Shown piece by piece: positions 6,986 to 15,920 of a stretch of DNA of 64,000 nucleotides (the first letter of the stretch is position 1; each line of letters begins with the position of its first letter). The translations under genes and the position numbers were made by a program. A model generated the notes under the pieces. The model was not told the DNA's origin. It ran no database searches and worked only from the letters and a program-made list of their open reading frames with translations. Source of the DNA: RGIG3102 sp045633415 (lineage in GTDB: Bacteria > Bacillota > Clostridia > Oscillospirales > Ruminococcaceae); NCBI GenBank assembly GCA_045633415.1, contig JAZQYH010000058.1, forward strand, positions 10,138 to 74,137. Reading direction: 5' to 3'.

Positions 6986-8396
6986 AACTATAGAAATTCT
7001 GCCTGTCTACTACGACTGGCTGATAGAAAAGAAATACCCTGTCAATATACTGGTGGGTGGGCGAAACAGCGGCAAATCCTATTTTATGCAGCAGCTGGCA
7101 ACTATAAACACCCACAATGCCGACAAATACACCCTGCTGGTAATCGAGGATATCGAGACCAACATAGGCGCAGGTGTAAAAAGCGGTATCGAAAAAAGGC
7201 GGGAGGAATTTGGCATTGATATGCTGTATTCCTCCACAAAGGCACCGCCAGAGATAAAGCATATAAACGGCAACAAGGTGCTGTTCAAAGGCTATCGCAC
7301 CGACGACCAGCAAAAGCAGGTAAAATCTCTCAACGAGGTCACTGCCGCTTGGTACGAAGAAGCTGAAAACATCACCTACAATCAGTTCAAGGCTCTGCGA
7401 ATGCAGTTAAGGGGCGGCAGTCCCCAAGACAGACAGCTGTTTTTAACACTTAACCCCATCAATCAGCAGGGCTTTATCAATCAGTATTTTTTCCAGCGAG
7501 TGCCAGACAAAGTGTATCAGCGCTTTGAGGACGGCAGACCAAAGGTTTTTGAGGTGAATATACAGGTGGAAACCGACGGGGAGAAAATTGCCATTCCCTG
7601 CATTGTGGTATGCACCACCTATAAAGATAATCCATTTCTTACAGCAGAGCAGAAAGCTGACATCGAGGAGCTGAAATATACCGACAAGGATATGTATCGG
7701 ATGCTGGCGCAGTGCAAGTTTGTAAAGCCACAGGGGGCGTTTTTCCCAGAGTTCAGACAGGGTATTCACACCTGCGAGCCTTTTCCTATACCAAGCCATT
7801 GGCGAAGATACCGTGCCTTTGACTATGGTCTGGATATGCTGGCTTGCTACTGGATAGCGCTGGACGATTCTGGCAGGGCCTATGTGTATAAAGAACTGTA
7901 CGAAAGTGATTTGATTATCAGCAAGGCGGCTGAAAAGATAAAGGCGATGACAAAGGAAGGCATTTACGAGACCTTTGCACCGCCAGACCTGTGGAACAGA
8001 CGACAGGAAACAGGCAAAAGCGCCATGGAAATCTTTGCCGACAACGGTGTGTGGCTGACAAAGGCAGACAACGACAGGGTACAGGGCTGGCTGAATGTAA
8101 AGGAATGGCTGGCAGTAAGGCAGGCCGCAGACGGCACACAGCAGGCAAATCTGGTGATATTTGACAACTGTACAAACCTTATCAGATGTCTGCCACAGCT
8201 GTGCAGGGACAAGGCAAACCCCAACGATGTGGACTCAAAGACAGACCACGAGCTGACCCATGCACCAGACGCCCTGCGCTATTTTCTGGCTGGCAGACCT
8301 GCACCGAAAACACCCCAGGCAAAACAGCCTGTGTACAACTTTGAAGTGGAAAAACCAAAAGCTGAAATCGACCACGAAGATTTTATCTGTGTGTAG
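6978..8396 (+). CDS. Terminase large subunit, PBSX/Terminase_3 type
   Basis: A 472-residue DNA-packaging motor. The Walker A motif GGRNSGKS is at residues 27-34 and a Walker B-like AAWYEEAEN segment at about 120-128. The C-terminal nuclease domain begins at about residue 277 (RAFDYGLDMLACYWIALDD) and ends with HAPDALRYFLA, both typical of Terminase_3 enzymes. It cuts and pumps concatemeric genomes into the prohead through the portal. The length is normal for the family. Confidence 0.93.
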   Translation: MDRTIEILPVYYDWLIEKKYPVNILVGGRNSGKSYFMQQLATINTHNADKYTLLVIEDIETNIGAGVKSGIEKRREEFGIDMLYSSTKAPPEIKHINGNKVLFKGYRTDDQQKQVKSLNEVTAAWYEEAENITYNQFKALRMQLRGGSPQDRQLFLTLNPINQQGFINQYFFQRVPDKVYQRFEDGRPKVFEVNIQVETDGEKIAIPCIVVCTTYKDNPFLTAEQKADIEELKYTDKDMYRMLAQCKFVKPQGAFFPEFRQGIHTCEPFPIPSHWRRYRAFDYGLDMLACYWIALDDSGRAYVYKELYESDLIISKAAEKIKAMTKEGIYETFAPPDLWNRRQETGKSAMEIFADNGVWLTKADNDRVQGWLNVKEWLAVRQAADGTQQANLVIFDNCTNLIRCLPQLCRDKANPNDVDSKTDHELTHAPDALRYFLAGRPAPKTPQAKQPVYNFEVEKPKAEIDHEDFICV

Positions 8397-8447
8397 GTGG
8401 GGTTAAAAAGCTTCTGCCGACAATGCGACTTTGCACAGCCCTTACAA

Positions 8448-8640
8448 TGCACAGCTTTGACTTTACCCAGAGAAGCAGGGTGGTGGAGGGATTGTTATAT
8501 ACAACATATGACAATGTGATTTTGCACAGCTTTGACTCTATCCAGAGAAGCAGGGTGGTGGAGGGATTATTTTGCCAATAGCAGATGACTATATCATCTT
8601 TCAACAGACAAAACAGGGCATCATACATACACCCCCCCCC
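8448..8640. repeat. Dispersed repeat, copies A1 (partial) and A2
   Basis: A partial copy (8448-8497) and a full copy (8523-8640) lie between the terminase and the next gene. Both share TGCACAGCTTTGACT, then GCAGGGTGGTGGAGGGATT. The full copy adds GCCAATAGCAGATGAC, a hairpin AGATGA/TCATCT (8583-8599), AAACAGGGCAT and a run of C. The same unit recurs at 10701-10960 and 23545-23610. Confidence 0.85.
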
Positions 8641-8682
8641 ACCACAGCTCATATATACAACACTTTAAGAAAAGGAGAAAAA

Positions 8683-8961
8683 ATGACTATTGTACTTGCT
8701 ATAGCACAGCTGGTGCTGGTGCTTCTGACACCTACATTTTTCTGCGCTGGCTTTTATTTCGGCTACAACACAGCGGAAGATGTGCTGACAAAACAGCTGG
8801 TAAACAGGGATAAAATCCCTGCAGTACAGCTGTTTGAACATACAAAACAGCTGGTGATGAAAAAAACACACAAAGAGACTGACGAAGAAAGACTTGCCAG
8901 AATACTGGCAGAAAATGTGGAAAACTTTGGCACAAATGTGCCGCAGAAAGAGGTGATATAA
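8683..8961 (+). CDS. Small single-pass membrane phage protein
   Basis: A 92-residue protein with one strong hydrophobic helix at about residues 3-27, followed by a polar, charged tail. It starts after AAAAGGAGAAAAA. It sits between terminase and portal, where small phage proteins of unknown role are common. No family is recognised. It could be a superinfection factor or a membrane-associated accessory, but nothing in the sequence decides this. Confidence 0.6.
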   Translation: MTIVLAIAQLVLVLLTPTFFCAGFYFGYNTAEDVLTKQLVNRDKIPAVQLFEHTKQLVMKKTHKETDEERLARILAENVENFGTNVPQKEVI

Positions 8962-10557
8962 GTGCAGGGTGTAACAGACATCTGGAAAGATTACCAAAGA
9001 GGCAGGGACTATCTGAACAGCATTAACCTGTTTGACAGGGTGGAAACCTGCTTCAATATGGTAAACGGTGACCAATGGAAAGGGCTGAAATACGGCAAGG
9101 AAAGACCGCCACAGCTGAATATCCTGCTGCCGATTATGAAATCTTCCACAGCTATGGTGGGGCAGAATGTAATGAACATCGAGTACCTCAGCCAGAACTA
9201 TGGTGAAAACAGGGAAAAGCTTTTGCAGGTTACACAGCAGCTGAACATCCACGCCAGAAAGACTTGGGAAAGGCTGAAGATGGACAAACTGAACTGGGAA
9301 ATCCTGCAGGATGCTTTTATCGGTGGCAACAGTGCATACTGGTTTTACGACGATGCCACAGCCCCCGAGGGCAGAATTATGGTGGAGACTCTGGACACAA
9401 CCAATCTTCTGCTGGGAGACGAACAGCAGGCAGACATCCAGAAACAGCCCTACCTGTTGATAGTACAGCGCAAGCAGGTGCAGGATGTAAAAAAACTGGC
9501 AGAAAGCTATGGTGTGCCCAGCCGTGACCTTGCCGCCATTGTGCCGGACACCGACACAGACCTGCAAATCAACGGCGACAACGAGGTAAGGGGCAGTGAA
9601 AAGGTGACAGTTGTTGCAAAGCTGTGGAAAAAGGACGGCTGTGTACATATTATGCGAGCCACCAAAACGGTGGTTATCCAGCCAGAGACTGCTATTGACG
9701 GGCTGACACGCTACCCTGTGGCAATGTATGTGTGGAAACCCCGCAAGGGGCTGGCAAGGGGGGACGGCGATATCTGGGACAAAATACCCAACCAGATTTC
9801 CATCAACAAATCACTTTTCCGTATGGAACAGGCTGTGAAAAGCGCCGCCTATCCTATCAAGGTGTATAAAAGCGAGCTGTTGCAGGACAATCAGCTGACA
9901 AAGCTGAATCAGCCCGGGGCGGCTGTGGCTGTAAGAGGTATGGGGGAAACAAGCCTTGCCAACATTATCAGCTATCTTCAGCCTGCAAATATTTCACCCT
10001 TTGCCCAGAGCTACTGGCAGGATTTGATTACCCTTACACGAAACCTGTCTGGCAGTGGTGACAATCTGGAAAACGTAAACCCAGAGCAAGCCAGCGGTGT
10101 TGCCATTCAGGCGGTAATGGACGCCAAACTTTTGAATGTAAATATGCAGGTGGCGTCTTTCCGACAGTTTGTGGAAGATATAGCATGGATATGGTACGAA
10201 ATGTTTGTGGTGTACAACCCAAACGGCATTGAGATAGTCCAGGAAACTGGGGAAGGTATGGTGAAATATCTTATCTCCCAGCTGGAGCTGAAAGGGCTGA
10301 AAGTGGATATCAAAGTGGACGCCCTGCCAGGCTCTTCCACCCACGCCGCACTGAAGGACGCACAGCTGAAAAGCCTGCTGGACAAAGGCTTTATCACTTT
10401 TGAAGAATATGTGTCTGTCCTTGGCAATGACAGTAATATGCCTGTGGAAGCCTTCAGACGAATTGTGGAAAACAGGCAGAACACAGCCCGTCAGCTGGCA
10501 GGGCAGGTTTTACTTTACACTAAAGGAGGAACAGCCCATGAAATGCAACCTGTGTAA
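8962..10557 (+). CDS. Phage portal protein
   Basis: A 531-residue protein at the portal position right after the terminase. The N-terminal part (VNGDQWKGLKYGKERPPQLN) and middle sections (GDGDIWDKIPNQISINKSLF) are like P22-type and other podovirus portals, which form the dodecameric channel at one vertex and dock the packaging motor. The start is GTG after GAGGTGATATAA, directly behind the previous stop. Its 3' end overlaps the next small gene by 20 bases. Confidence 0.82.
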   Translation: MQGVTDIWKDYQRGRDYLNSINLFDRVETCFNMVNGDQWKGLKYGKERPPQLNILLPIMKSSTAMVGQNVMNIEYLSQNYGENREKLLQVTQQLNIHARKTWERLKMDKLNWEILQDAFIGGNSAYWFYDDATAPEGRIMVETLDTTNLLLGDEQQADIQKQPYLLIVQRKQVQDVKKLAESYGVPSRDLAAIVPDTDTDLQINGDNEVRGSEKVTVVAKLWKKDGCVHIMRATKTVVIQPETAIDGLTRYPVAMYVWKPRKGLARGDGDIWDKIPNQISINKSLFRMEQAVKSAAYPIKVYKSELLQDNQLTKLNQPGAAVAVRGMGETSLANIISYLQPANISPFAQSYWQDLITLTRNLSGSGDNLENVNPEQASGVAIQAVMDAKLLNVNMQVASFRQFVEDIAWIWYEMFVVYNPNGIEIVQETGEGMVKYLISQLELKGLKVDIKVDALPGSSTHAALKDAQLKSLLDKGFITFEEYVSVLGNDSNMPVEAFRRIVENRQNTARQLAGQVLLYTKGGTAHEMQPV

Positions 10558-10687
10558 CACAGAAATGCTGGTGGACAGGGTGGTGGAACGACAGGCAGAC
10601 AGCGTGACGGAATTTTACTACAAATGCCCCAACAGACAGTGTGCAAACTTTGGGTATAGGGAAAAGCAGACAGAAAAAGGTGAATAA
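10538..10687 (+). CDS. Very small zinc-finger protein
   Basis: A 49-residue protein starting inside the end of the portal gene behind a strong AAAGGAGGAAC site. It has CNLCNTEM near the start and CPNRQCANFGY near the end, which gives two Cys pairs likely to bind zinc. The function is unknown. The clear ribosome binding site and the Cys pattern support a real gene. Confidence 0.6.
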   Translation: MKCNLCNTEMLVDRVVERQADSVTEFYYKCPNRQCANFGYREKQTEKGE

Positions 10688-10700
10688 AGAAGAAAAATAA

Positions 10701-10960
10701 GCAGGGTGATGGAGGGGTTGTTACGCCAATAGCAGATGACTATATCATCATTCAACAGACAAACAGGGCATTGTAAACACTCCCCCCTCACCCAAAAGGC
10801 TGACAGCTTTGCTGACAGCATTACTTTACCCCGTCCCTGCAATGCACAGTCTTGACTTTACCCAAAGAAGCAGGGTGATGGAGGGATTGTTACGCCAATA
10901 GCAGATGACTATATCATCTTTCAACACACAAAACAAGGCATTTTAAATACACTCCCCCCC
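10701..10960. repeat. Dispersed repeat, copies B and C in tandem
   Basis: This fills the 330-base gap between the portal block and the scaffold gene. Two units start with GCAGGGTGATGGAGGG at 10701 and 10870, a period of 169 bases. Each continues with TTGTTACGCCAATAGCAGATG, written here as TTGTTACGCCAATAGC plus AGATGAC, then the hairpin, AACAGGGCATT or a variant, and a C-run. Copy C is preceded by TGCACAGTCTTGACTTTACC as in copies A1 and A2. No gene is credible here. Confidence 0.85.
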
Positions 10961-11020
10961 GCCACACAAATATATTTCGCAGGCCAACAGCGTAGAAATG
11001 GCAGAAAGAAGGCAACCAAT

Positions 11021-11731
11021 ATGGAAGAAAAAGACATTGTGATGACTGACACAGGCGTAGAAGGTCAGGAGCTCGCCGCACCTGAAAGTACACAGAATGT
11101 CACACAGGCGATGGAAACACAGCCTGCAGCTGAAAACCAGAGAACCGACAGAGACTCTTTTTTTGCAAACCAGCGCAGAAAACAGCAGCTGGACGAAGCC
11201 AGAGCCACAAACGCCCGTCTGCAGCAGCAGATTGATACAGCCCACAGGACGCTGGGCACATTCTTTGAGGGAGACTCTCTGGAAGAACAGCTGGACTATG
11301 CAAGGGCGAAGGCTCTTGGCACAGAAGTTTCCACTATCCGCAGACAGAAAGAAACCGAGACACAGGCAGTTTACAGTGAACTGCAGATGTACAGAAACAG
11401 GGAAATCCACAGAATGATGGCAGAGGACCTGCAGGCTGTACAGTCAATTGACCCCACTGTAACATCCCTTAATGACCTGCCGCCCACCTTTCTGGCACTG
11501 CGATTCAACCACAATGCGCCTATGAGCGCACAACAGGCTTTCATCGCTATGAAAGCCATTGAAACACAGACAAAACAGCCTAAACCAGACAGCGTGGGCA
11601 GTATACTGGGGGCAGGCAATGCAGAAAGCGAATTTTTCACCAGCGAAGAGCTGGATGCCCTTACACCCCACAGTCTTGACAACCCCAAAATTATGGAAAA
11701 AGCCCTGCGCAGTATGGCAAGGCTGAAATAG
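11021..11731 (+). CDS. Phage scaffolding protein
   Basis: A 236-residue, highly charged, Gln- and Glu-rich protein with coiled-coil stretches (about residues 45-75 and 95-135), directly before the coat gene. The C-terminal FTSEELDALTPHSLDNPKIM and RSMARLK segments are typical of podovirus scaffolds that bind coat subunits during prohead assembly and then leave. It probably starts at 11021; the upstream site is weak (AAGAAGGCAACC). Confidence 0.75.
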   Translation: MEEKDIVMTDTGVEGQELAAPESTQNVTQAMETQPAAENQRTDRDSFFANQRRKQQLDEARATNARLQQQIDTAHRTLGTFFEGDSLEEQLDYARAKALGTEVSTIRRQKETETQAVYSELQMYRNREIHRMMAEDLQAVQSIDPTVTSLNDLPPTFLALRFNHNAPMSAQQAFIAMKAIETQTKQPKPDSVGSILGAGNAESEFFTSEELDALTPHSLDNPKIMEKALRSMARLK

Positions 11732-11747
11732 GAAAGAGGAATAATTT

Positions 11748-12566
11748 ATGGCATACACAAACTTTAAACCAACTATCTGGTCCAAGCAGGTACAGCTGGA
11801 CCTTGCAAAACTGATGGTGTTCAGAGAAATCTGCAATACAAAATTTCAGGGTGATGCAGGCAGAGGCAAAACTGTAAAGATTCTGGGTATCTCCAAACCT
11901 ACAGTAAAAGACTATGTGCCTGGCACAGCCATCGCCGCCGCCGAAACACCAGCCGACACCTCTATGGAGCTTCACATCAATCAGTTCAAATACACAAACT
12001 TCCTTGTGGACGATGTGGACGACGCCCAGAGCAATGTGGACATTATGAAATCCCTTATGAAAGGCAGTGCCGAGCAGCACGCAGAAGTAGCAGACAGCTA
12101 CATTGCAAATCTTGTGAAAGAGGCAAAAACAGTGGTGGACTCCAAAGCTGTTTCCACACCACAGCAGGCAAAGGAAATTATCGACGATGCCTTTATCTCC
12201 CTGTGGAACGAAGGGGTGAAAACAGGCAAAGACACCTTTATCGTGGTTTCTCCATGGTTTTACTCCCTGTTCAAATCCAGCCTTACAGAAATCCTGACAA
12301 ACAATGTGGATATGGTGGAACGAGGCATTTTCGGTATGTACAACGGTGCCTATGTAAAAATGTCCAACAACCTTGCAAAAGACGGCGAAGACGACTGTAT
12401 CGCACTGATGACAAAGGATGCCATCGCCTATGCTGACGGCATTGACGAAGTGGAAGCCTACAGACCACAGGACTCCTTCTCTGACGCTGTAAAGGTGCTT
12501 CATACCTTCGGTGCAAAGGTTGTTCGCCCGGAACAGCTGGTATGTATGAAAGTACACAAGGGCTGA
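11748..12566 (+). CDS. Major capsid protein
   Basis: A 272-residue protein directly after the scaffold, with a strong AAAGAGGA site. The N-terminal AYTNFKPTIWSKQVQLDLAK and the AEVADSYIANLVKEAK helix are typical of P22-type and related HK97-fold coat proteins. No protease gene is present, so the head probably matures without cleavage of scaffold or coat. A short gap with no strong terminator follows. Confidence 0.82.
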   Translation: MAYTNFKPTIWSKQVQLDLAKLMVFREICNTKFQGDAGRGKTVKILGISKPTVKDYVPGTAIAAAETPADTSMELHINQFKYTNFLVDDVDDAQSNVDIMKSLMKGSAEQHAEVADSYIANLVKEAKTVVDSKAVSTPQQAKEIIDDAFISLWNEGVKTGKDTFIVVSPWFYSLFKSSLTEILTNNVDMVERGIFGMYNGAYVKMSNNLAKDGEDDCIALMTKDAIAYADGIDEVEAYRPQDSFSDAVKVLHTFGAKVVRPEQLVCMKVHKG

Positions 12567-12619
12567 TAAGGTGGGCAGGGTGACTCTCTGCCCATTATTT
12601 TTAAAACAAGGGGGATTTG

Positions 12620-13213
12620 ATGAAAACCTGGAAAGAAATAAGAACAGAAACTCTCAACCTTGGTTTTGAGAAAATCAAAGCCTACGAAAAAAACAAACAG
12701 GCTTATGTGGAAGCTTACAACTGGGCACAGGGGGTAATTGCTTCCACCATAGGCGGTGTCATCAGCCAGCTTGCCGTCGGGTGCAGTGGCAACCACAGGC
12801 ATATTTTTGACCTGCAGGAAATGGCACGAGGAAATGGCGATGAGTTTATTGCCCTTGCACGTACAGGGGTTACGGATATAAAAAACAATGTGCTTTCCGG
12901 CTGGAAACTGACAGACAACCGCTTCCTTATGTTGCCTGAAGGCTTTGAGGGTACTGCCGTGGTGAACATTCTGGTTATGCCATCGGACATCAGCGAAACT
13001 TCGGGGGAAGACACGGAGTGTCCACTGCCTGTAAAATGGGCAAACATCATGCCCTACCTTATGGCAAACAGGCTGTTTCTGGACGACGATGCCTCCAAGG
13101 CTGGCTACTACTGGAACTTGTATATGGATATGCGAAACGAAATTCTTGCAAGGGAAAATGCACCCCAGCTGGCTGTAAAGGGCGGATATGATATAGACGG
13201 GTGGTGTATCTGA
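12620..13213 (+). CDS. Probable head-tail adaptor protein
   Basis: A 197-residue protein in the position of head completion or adaptor genes between coat and tail hub. There is no clear motif; a long helix is likely near the N-terminus (about residues 10-35) and the rest looks mixed alpha/beta. The start is ATG at 12620 after AAGGGGGATTTG. It overlaps the next gene by one base (TGATG). The assignment is from position only. Confidence 0.45.
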   Translation: MKTWKEIRTETLNLGFEKIKAYEKNKQAYVEAYNWAQGVIASTIGGVISQLAVGCSGNHRHIFDLQEMARGNGDEFIALARTGVTDIKNNVLSGWKLTDNRFLMLPEGFEGTAVVNILVMPSDISETSGEDTECPLPVKWANIMPYLMANRLFLDDDASKAGYYWNLYMDMRNEILARENAPQLAVKGGYDIDGWCI

Positions 13214-15060
13214 TGGGCAAAGTACAAGGTTTCAGACCGCCAGAGGTCTGCGCTCTTACAATACACCAGTTTCTCGGTGCAGACCTTACCAACGAGCCGT
13301 CCTACATTTCACCCTACCGCAGTCCAGACTGCCCCAATATGATAAGGGAGTCTGCAGGTAAAGTGCGAAAATGGATTGGCTGGCATACAGTAAAGCAGTA
13401 TGAAGGCAGAATAAACGGCTTTCATACTTTCAGCGCTCGGGCTGGTGATAAATTGCTGGTACACGCAGGGGATAAACTCTATCTGGACGACCAGGTGCTG
13501 TACGAGGGTATGGCAGATGCCAGAAGCACCTCAAAACAGCTGGGTGGCAAGCTGGTTATTGCAGACGGCAAAAAACTGCTTATCTGTTATAAAGAGGGGG
13601 ATATTTACAGATGCCAGCGGGCAGAAAGCCTTGCCTTTGTGCCTTTGGTGGTTATCTCACGTTCTCCCGCTGGGGGCGGTACCACCTACCAGCCTGTAAA
13701 TCTCATAGGCAAAAAAAGAAAGGACAGCTTTCTGGGCACACGGGATGCCACAGCCTATCAGCTGTCTGCCACAGATATTGACAGTGTGGACAGGGTGGAA
13801 AGGCTGACAGAGGCTGGCGGCTACGAAGTGATAGCCGATTACACGGTGGACAAAGCCACAGGCACTGTGGTGTTTGCCACTCCTCCCGGGGAAAGTGTGG
13901 TGGCAGGGCAGGACAATGTTATCATCACCTATTCCAAGACTGTGTCTGGCTATGCTGATAAAATCAACAGCTGTGACATTATGACACTCTACGGTGTAAA
14001 CGGCGCAATGGACAGGATTTTCCTTGCTGGTGACGATACCTATACCAACAGAGACTACTACTGCCAGATGGACGATGCTACCTACTGGGGCGATATATGG
14101 TACTGTGTCACAGGTCAGGACTCCTCCAGAATTATGGGCTATTCCATAATCAACGACAAGCTGGCTACCCATATCCACCGCAGTGACAACGGCACAAACA
14201 TTATCCTGCGCACAGGCAGTCTTCTGGAGGACGGCACAGCCGCCTTCCGTCTTACAGGCTCCTGTCAGGGCAGTGGCGCTGTAAGCAAATACGCCTTTTC
14301 CACTCTGGAGACAGAGCCTGTGTTCCTTACAGACAGCGGCGTTATGGCACTGACTCCAAGCGATGTGCTGGGGGAAAGGTTCAGCCAGCTGCGCAGTTAC
14401 TATCTCAATGGTCTTCTGCTGAAACAGGACCTTTCAGAAGCTGTGGGCACCACCTTTGACCGTTTCTATATGCTGGCGGTGGGGGGCTATCTCTTTGCCC
14501 TGGACGGCACACAGACAGCCACAGAGGTCAATGTGCCCTACTCTGGCAGACAGTACGAAGGCTTTTACAGGACAAATGTGCCAGCCAGAGTCCTTTCCAA
14601 TATAGCAGGTCAGCTGATGTTCGGCACAGAGGACGGCAGGGTGTGTGCCTTTTACAAAGACTATAACCTTGTGTCAAATTTCAACGACGACGGGGCAAAA
14701 ATCACTGCCAGATGGACAACACCCGAAATCTACGGCAGAAACTTTTACTACAAAAAGCGCTTTAAAAACCTTGCCGTTATGGTGGGTACAGCAGTGACAA
14801 CAGGGGTAAACCTGTACGCTTTGTACGACGGTGTAAAGGAGCTTCTGGCACAGCACAACTCACAGGCACAGTACCTGTCCTTTTCATCCCTTGTGTTCTC
14901 AAGGCTGTCTTTCAGGACAGACAAAACAGGGCAGGTGATAAAAGAAAAAATAAGCGTAAAACCAGACAGCAAAAAAGCACAGTTTGTCTTTGAAAACGAT
15001 GCCCTCAACGAGCCGCTGGCATTGCATCAGGCAACTGTGGAGTTTACAGAAAGCAGGTGA
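13213..15060 (+). CDS. Tail hub/stabilisation protein, P22 gp10-like
   Basis: A 615-residue protein rich in short beta segments, with repeats of the form GDKLYLDDQVLYEG, GKLVIADGKKLLICY and NGAMDRIFLAGDDTYTNRDYY, as expected for a beta-propeller. It resembles P22 gp10 and similar podovirus tail-needle/hub proteins that plug the portal and carry spikes. The start at 13213 is coupled to the preceding stop; an earlier GTG at 13201 is less likely. This is the best sequence evidence that the phage has a short tail. Confidence 0.65.
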   Translation: MGKVQGFRPPEVCALTIHQFLGADLTNEPSYISPYRSPDCPNMIRESAGKVRKWIGWHTVKQYEGRINGFHTFSARAGDKLLVHAGDKLYLDDQVLYEGMADARSTSKQLGGKLVIADGKKLLICYKEGDIYRCQRAESLAFVPLVVISRSPAGGGTTYQPVNLIGKKRKDSFLGTRDATAYQLSATDIDSVDRVERLTEAGGYEVIADYTVDKATGTVVFATPPGESVVAGQDNVIITYSKTVSGYADKINSCDIMTLYGVNGAMDRIFLAGDDTYTNRDYYCQMDDATYWGDIWYCVTGQDSSRIMGYSIINDKLATHIHRSDNGTNIILRTGSLLEDGTAAFRLTGSCQGSGAVSKYAFSTLETEPVFLTDSGVMALTPSDVLGERFSQLRSYYLNGLLLKQDLSEAVGTTFDRFYMLAVGGYLFALDGTQTATEVNVPYSGRQYEGFYRTNVPARVLSNIAGQLMFGTEDGRVCAFYKDYNLVSNFNDDGAKITARWTTPEIYGRNFYYKKRFKNLAVMVGTAVTTGVNLYALYDGVKELLAQHNSQAQYLSFSSLVFSRLSFRTDKTGQVIKEKISVKPDSKKAQFVFENDALNEPLALHQATVEFTESR

Positions 15061-15064
15061 TATT

Positions 15065-15601
15065 TTGGCATATAAAAAGATAACAGCAGAAGATTTGCTG
15101 AATAAAGGTGTAATCGGCCTGCCCGACACACCAGAGCTGTCTACCAGCGAAATGCAGGCAAAGTTTGAAGAGGTGGTGCGACAGGTGGTGGTGCCAGCCT
15201 TCAATAATCTTGTAGATAGTCTCGAAAAGGACAAAAAGACAACCGACACAGCACTGGCAAATGCTATGGCAAAGCCTGTTCTCCTGTGGGAAAACCCACA
15301 GCCAGAAGCTGTGTTTGAAAACCAGCTGGTACCCCTTGATTTAAGTGGCTACAGCAGAATCACCATAGATTTCCGCAAAAACACAGAGGACGGCTACGAA
15401 ATGCACGCACAGGCAAAGCTGGCAAGTCAGGGGGCTATGCAGTGGGCAAAGGTGAACAAAGTCTGCGAAAGGGGCTTTGGCACCAGCGTAAACGGGGTGG
15501 ATTTTTACCGTGGGCACAAGTGGGATATTCCCTCTGGCACAGAAAACGGGGACGAAATCAACACCACCTGCATACCACTGCGAATTTACGGCATTGTGTA
15601 A
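15065..15601 (+). CDS. Phage structural protein, unknown
   Basis: A 178-residue protein starting with TTG at 15065 after GCAGGTGATAT, four bases past the preceding stop. The first 70 residues are helical and charged; the rest has alternating short strands (LDLSGYSRITIDFRKNTEDG). It probably belongs to the tail or spike-attachment complex because it lies between hub and spike. No family is recognised. Confidence 0.55.
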   Translation: MAYKKITAEDLLNKGVIGLPDTPELSTSEMQAKFEEVVRQVVVPAFNNLVDSLEKDKKTTDTALANAMAKPVLLWENPQPEAVFENQLVPLDLSGYSRITIDFRKNTEDGYEMHAQAKLASQGAMQWAKVNKVCERGFGTSVNGVDFYRGHKWDIPSGTENGDEINTTCIPLRIYGIV

Positions 15602-15611
15602 GGGGGGCGAA

Positions 15612-15920
15612 ATGAACAGATATTCAACACTTACCTTTGAAATAGAGACAGATTTTGATGCAGAGTCTATGGCTGATGTGTGGGTAACCTTTGAACAGGG
15701 AAAAACCAGAATCACAAAGAAAAAGTCTCTGGGGCAGGTAAATTCCAAAGAAAAAATCATTATGGTTACCCTTTCACAGACAGAAACAGCCCTGTTCACA
15801 GCCTATACTGCCATCGGTGTACAGGCACGCTGGATAGATAAAAACAGCGTGACAGACAGCTCCACTGTGGAGTTTTTCTCCCTTGGGGATGTAATGGAAG
15901 AAGGTGAAATGTATGTTTAA
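15612..15920 (+). CDS. Small phage tail-associated protein, unknown
   Basis: A 102-residue protein starting after GGGGGGCGAA. It is beta-rich and ends in the acidic tail EEGEMYV. The segments FEIETDFDAESMADVWVTFE and VQARWIDKNSVTDSST resemble small structural proteins that occur before tail fibres in Firmicute phages. It overlaps the spike gene by eight bases. The exact role is not known. Confidence 0.5.
   Translation: MNRYSTLTFEIETDFDAESMADVWVTFEQGKTRITKKKSLGQVNSKEKIIMVTLSQTETALFTAYTAIGVQARWIDKNSVTDSSTVEFFSLGDVMEEGEMYV

Noticed and set aside
8383..8652. Minus-strand open frame of 89 codons over the repeat after the terminase
   Set aside because: It is made of the dispersed repeat read backwards, with similar pieces at 10618-10842 and 23408-23635; this is a repeat signature, not a gene.
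8665..9648. Minus-strand open frame of 327 codons
   Set aside because: It lies opposite the portal and the small membrane protein genes, which have good ribosome binding sites and family matches; the composition (Cys, His and Phe-rich) is that of an antisense shadow.
11691..12557. Minus-strand open frame of 288 codons
   Set aside because: It lies fully opposite the major capsid gene and shows shadow composition.
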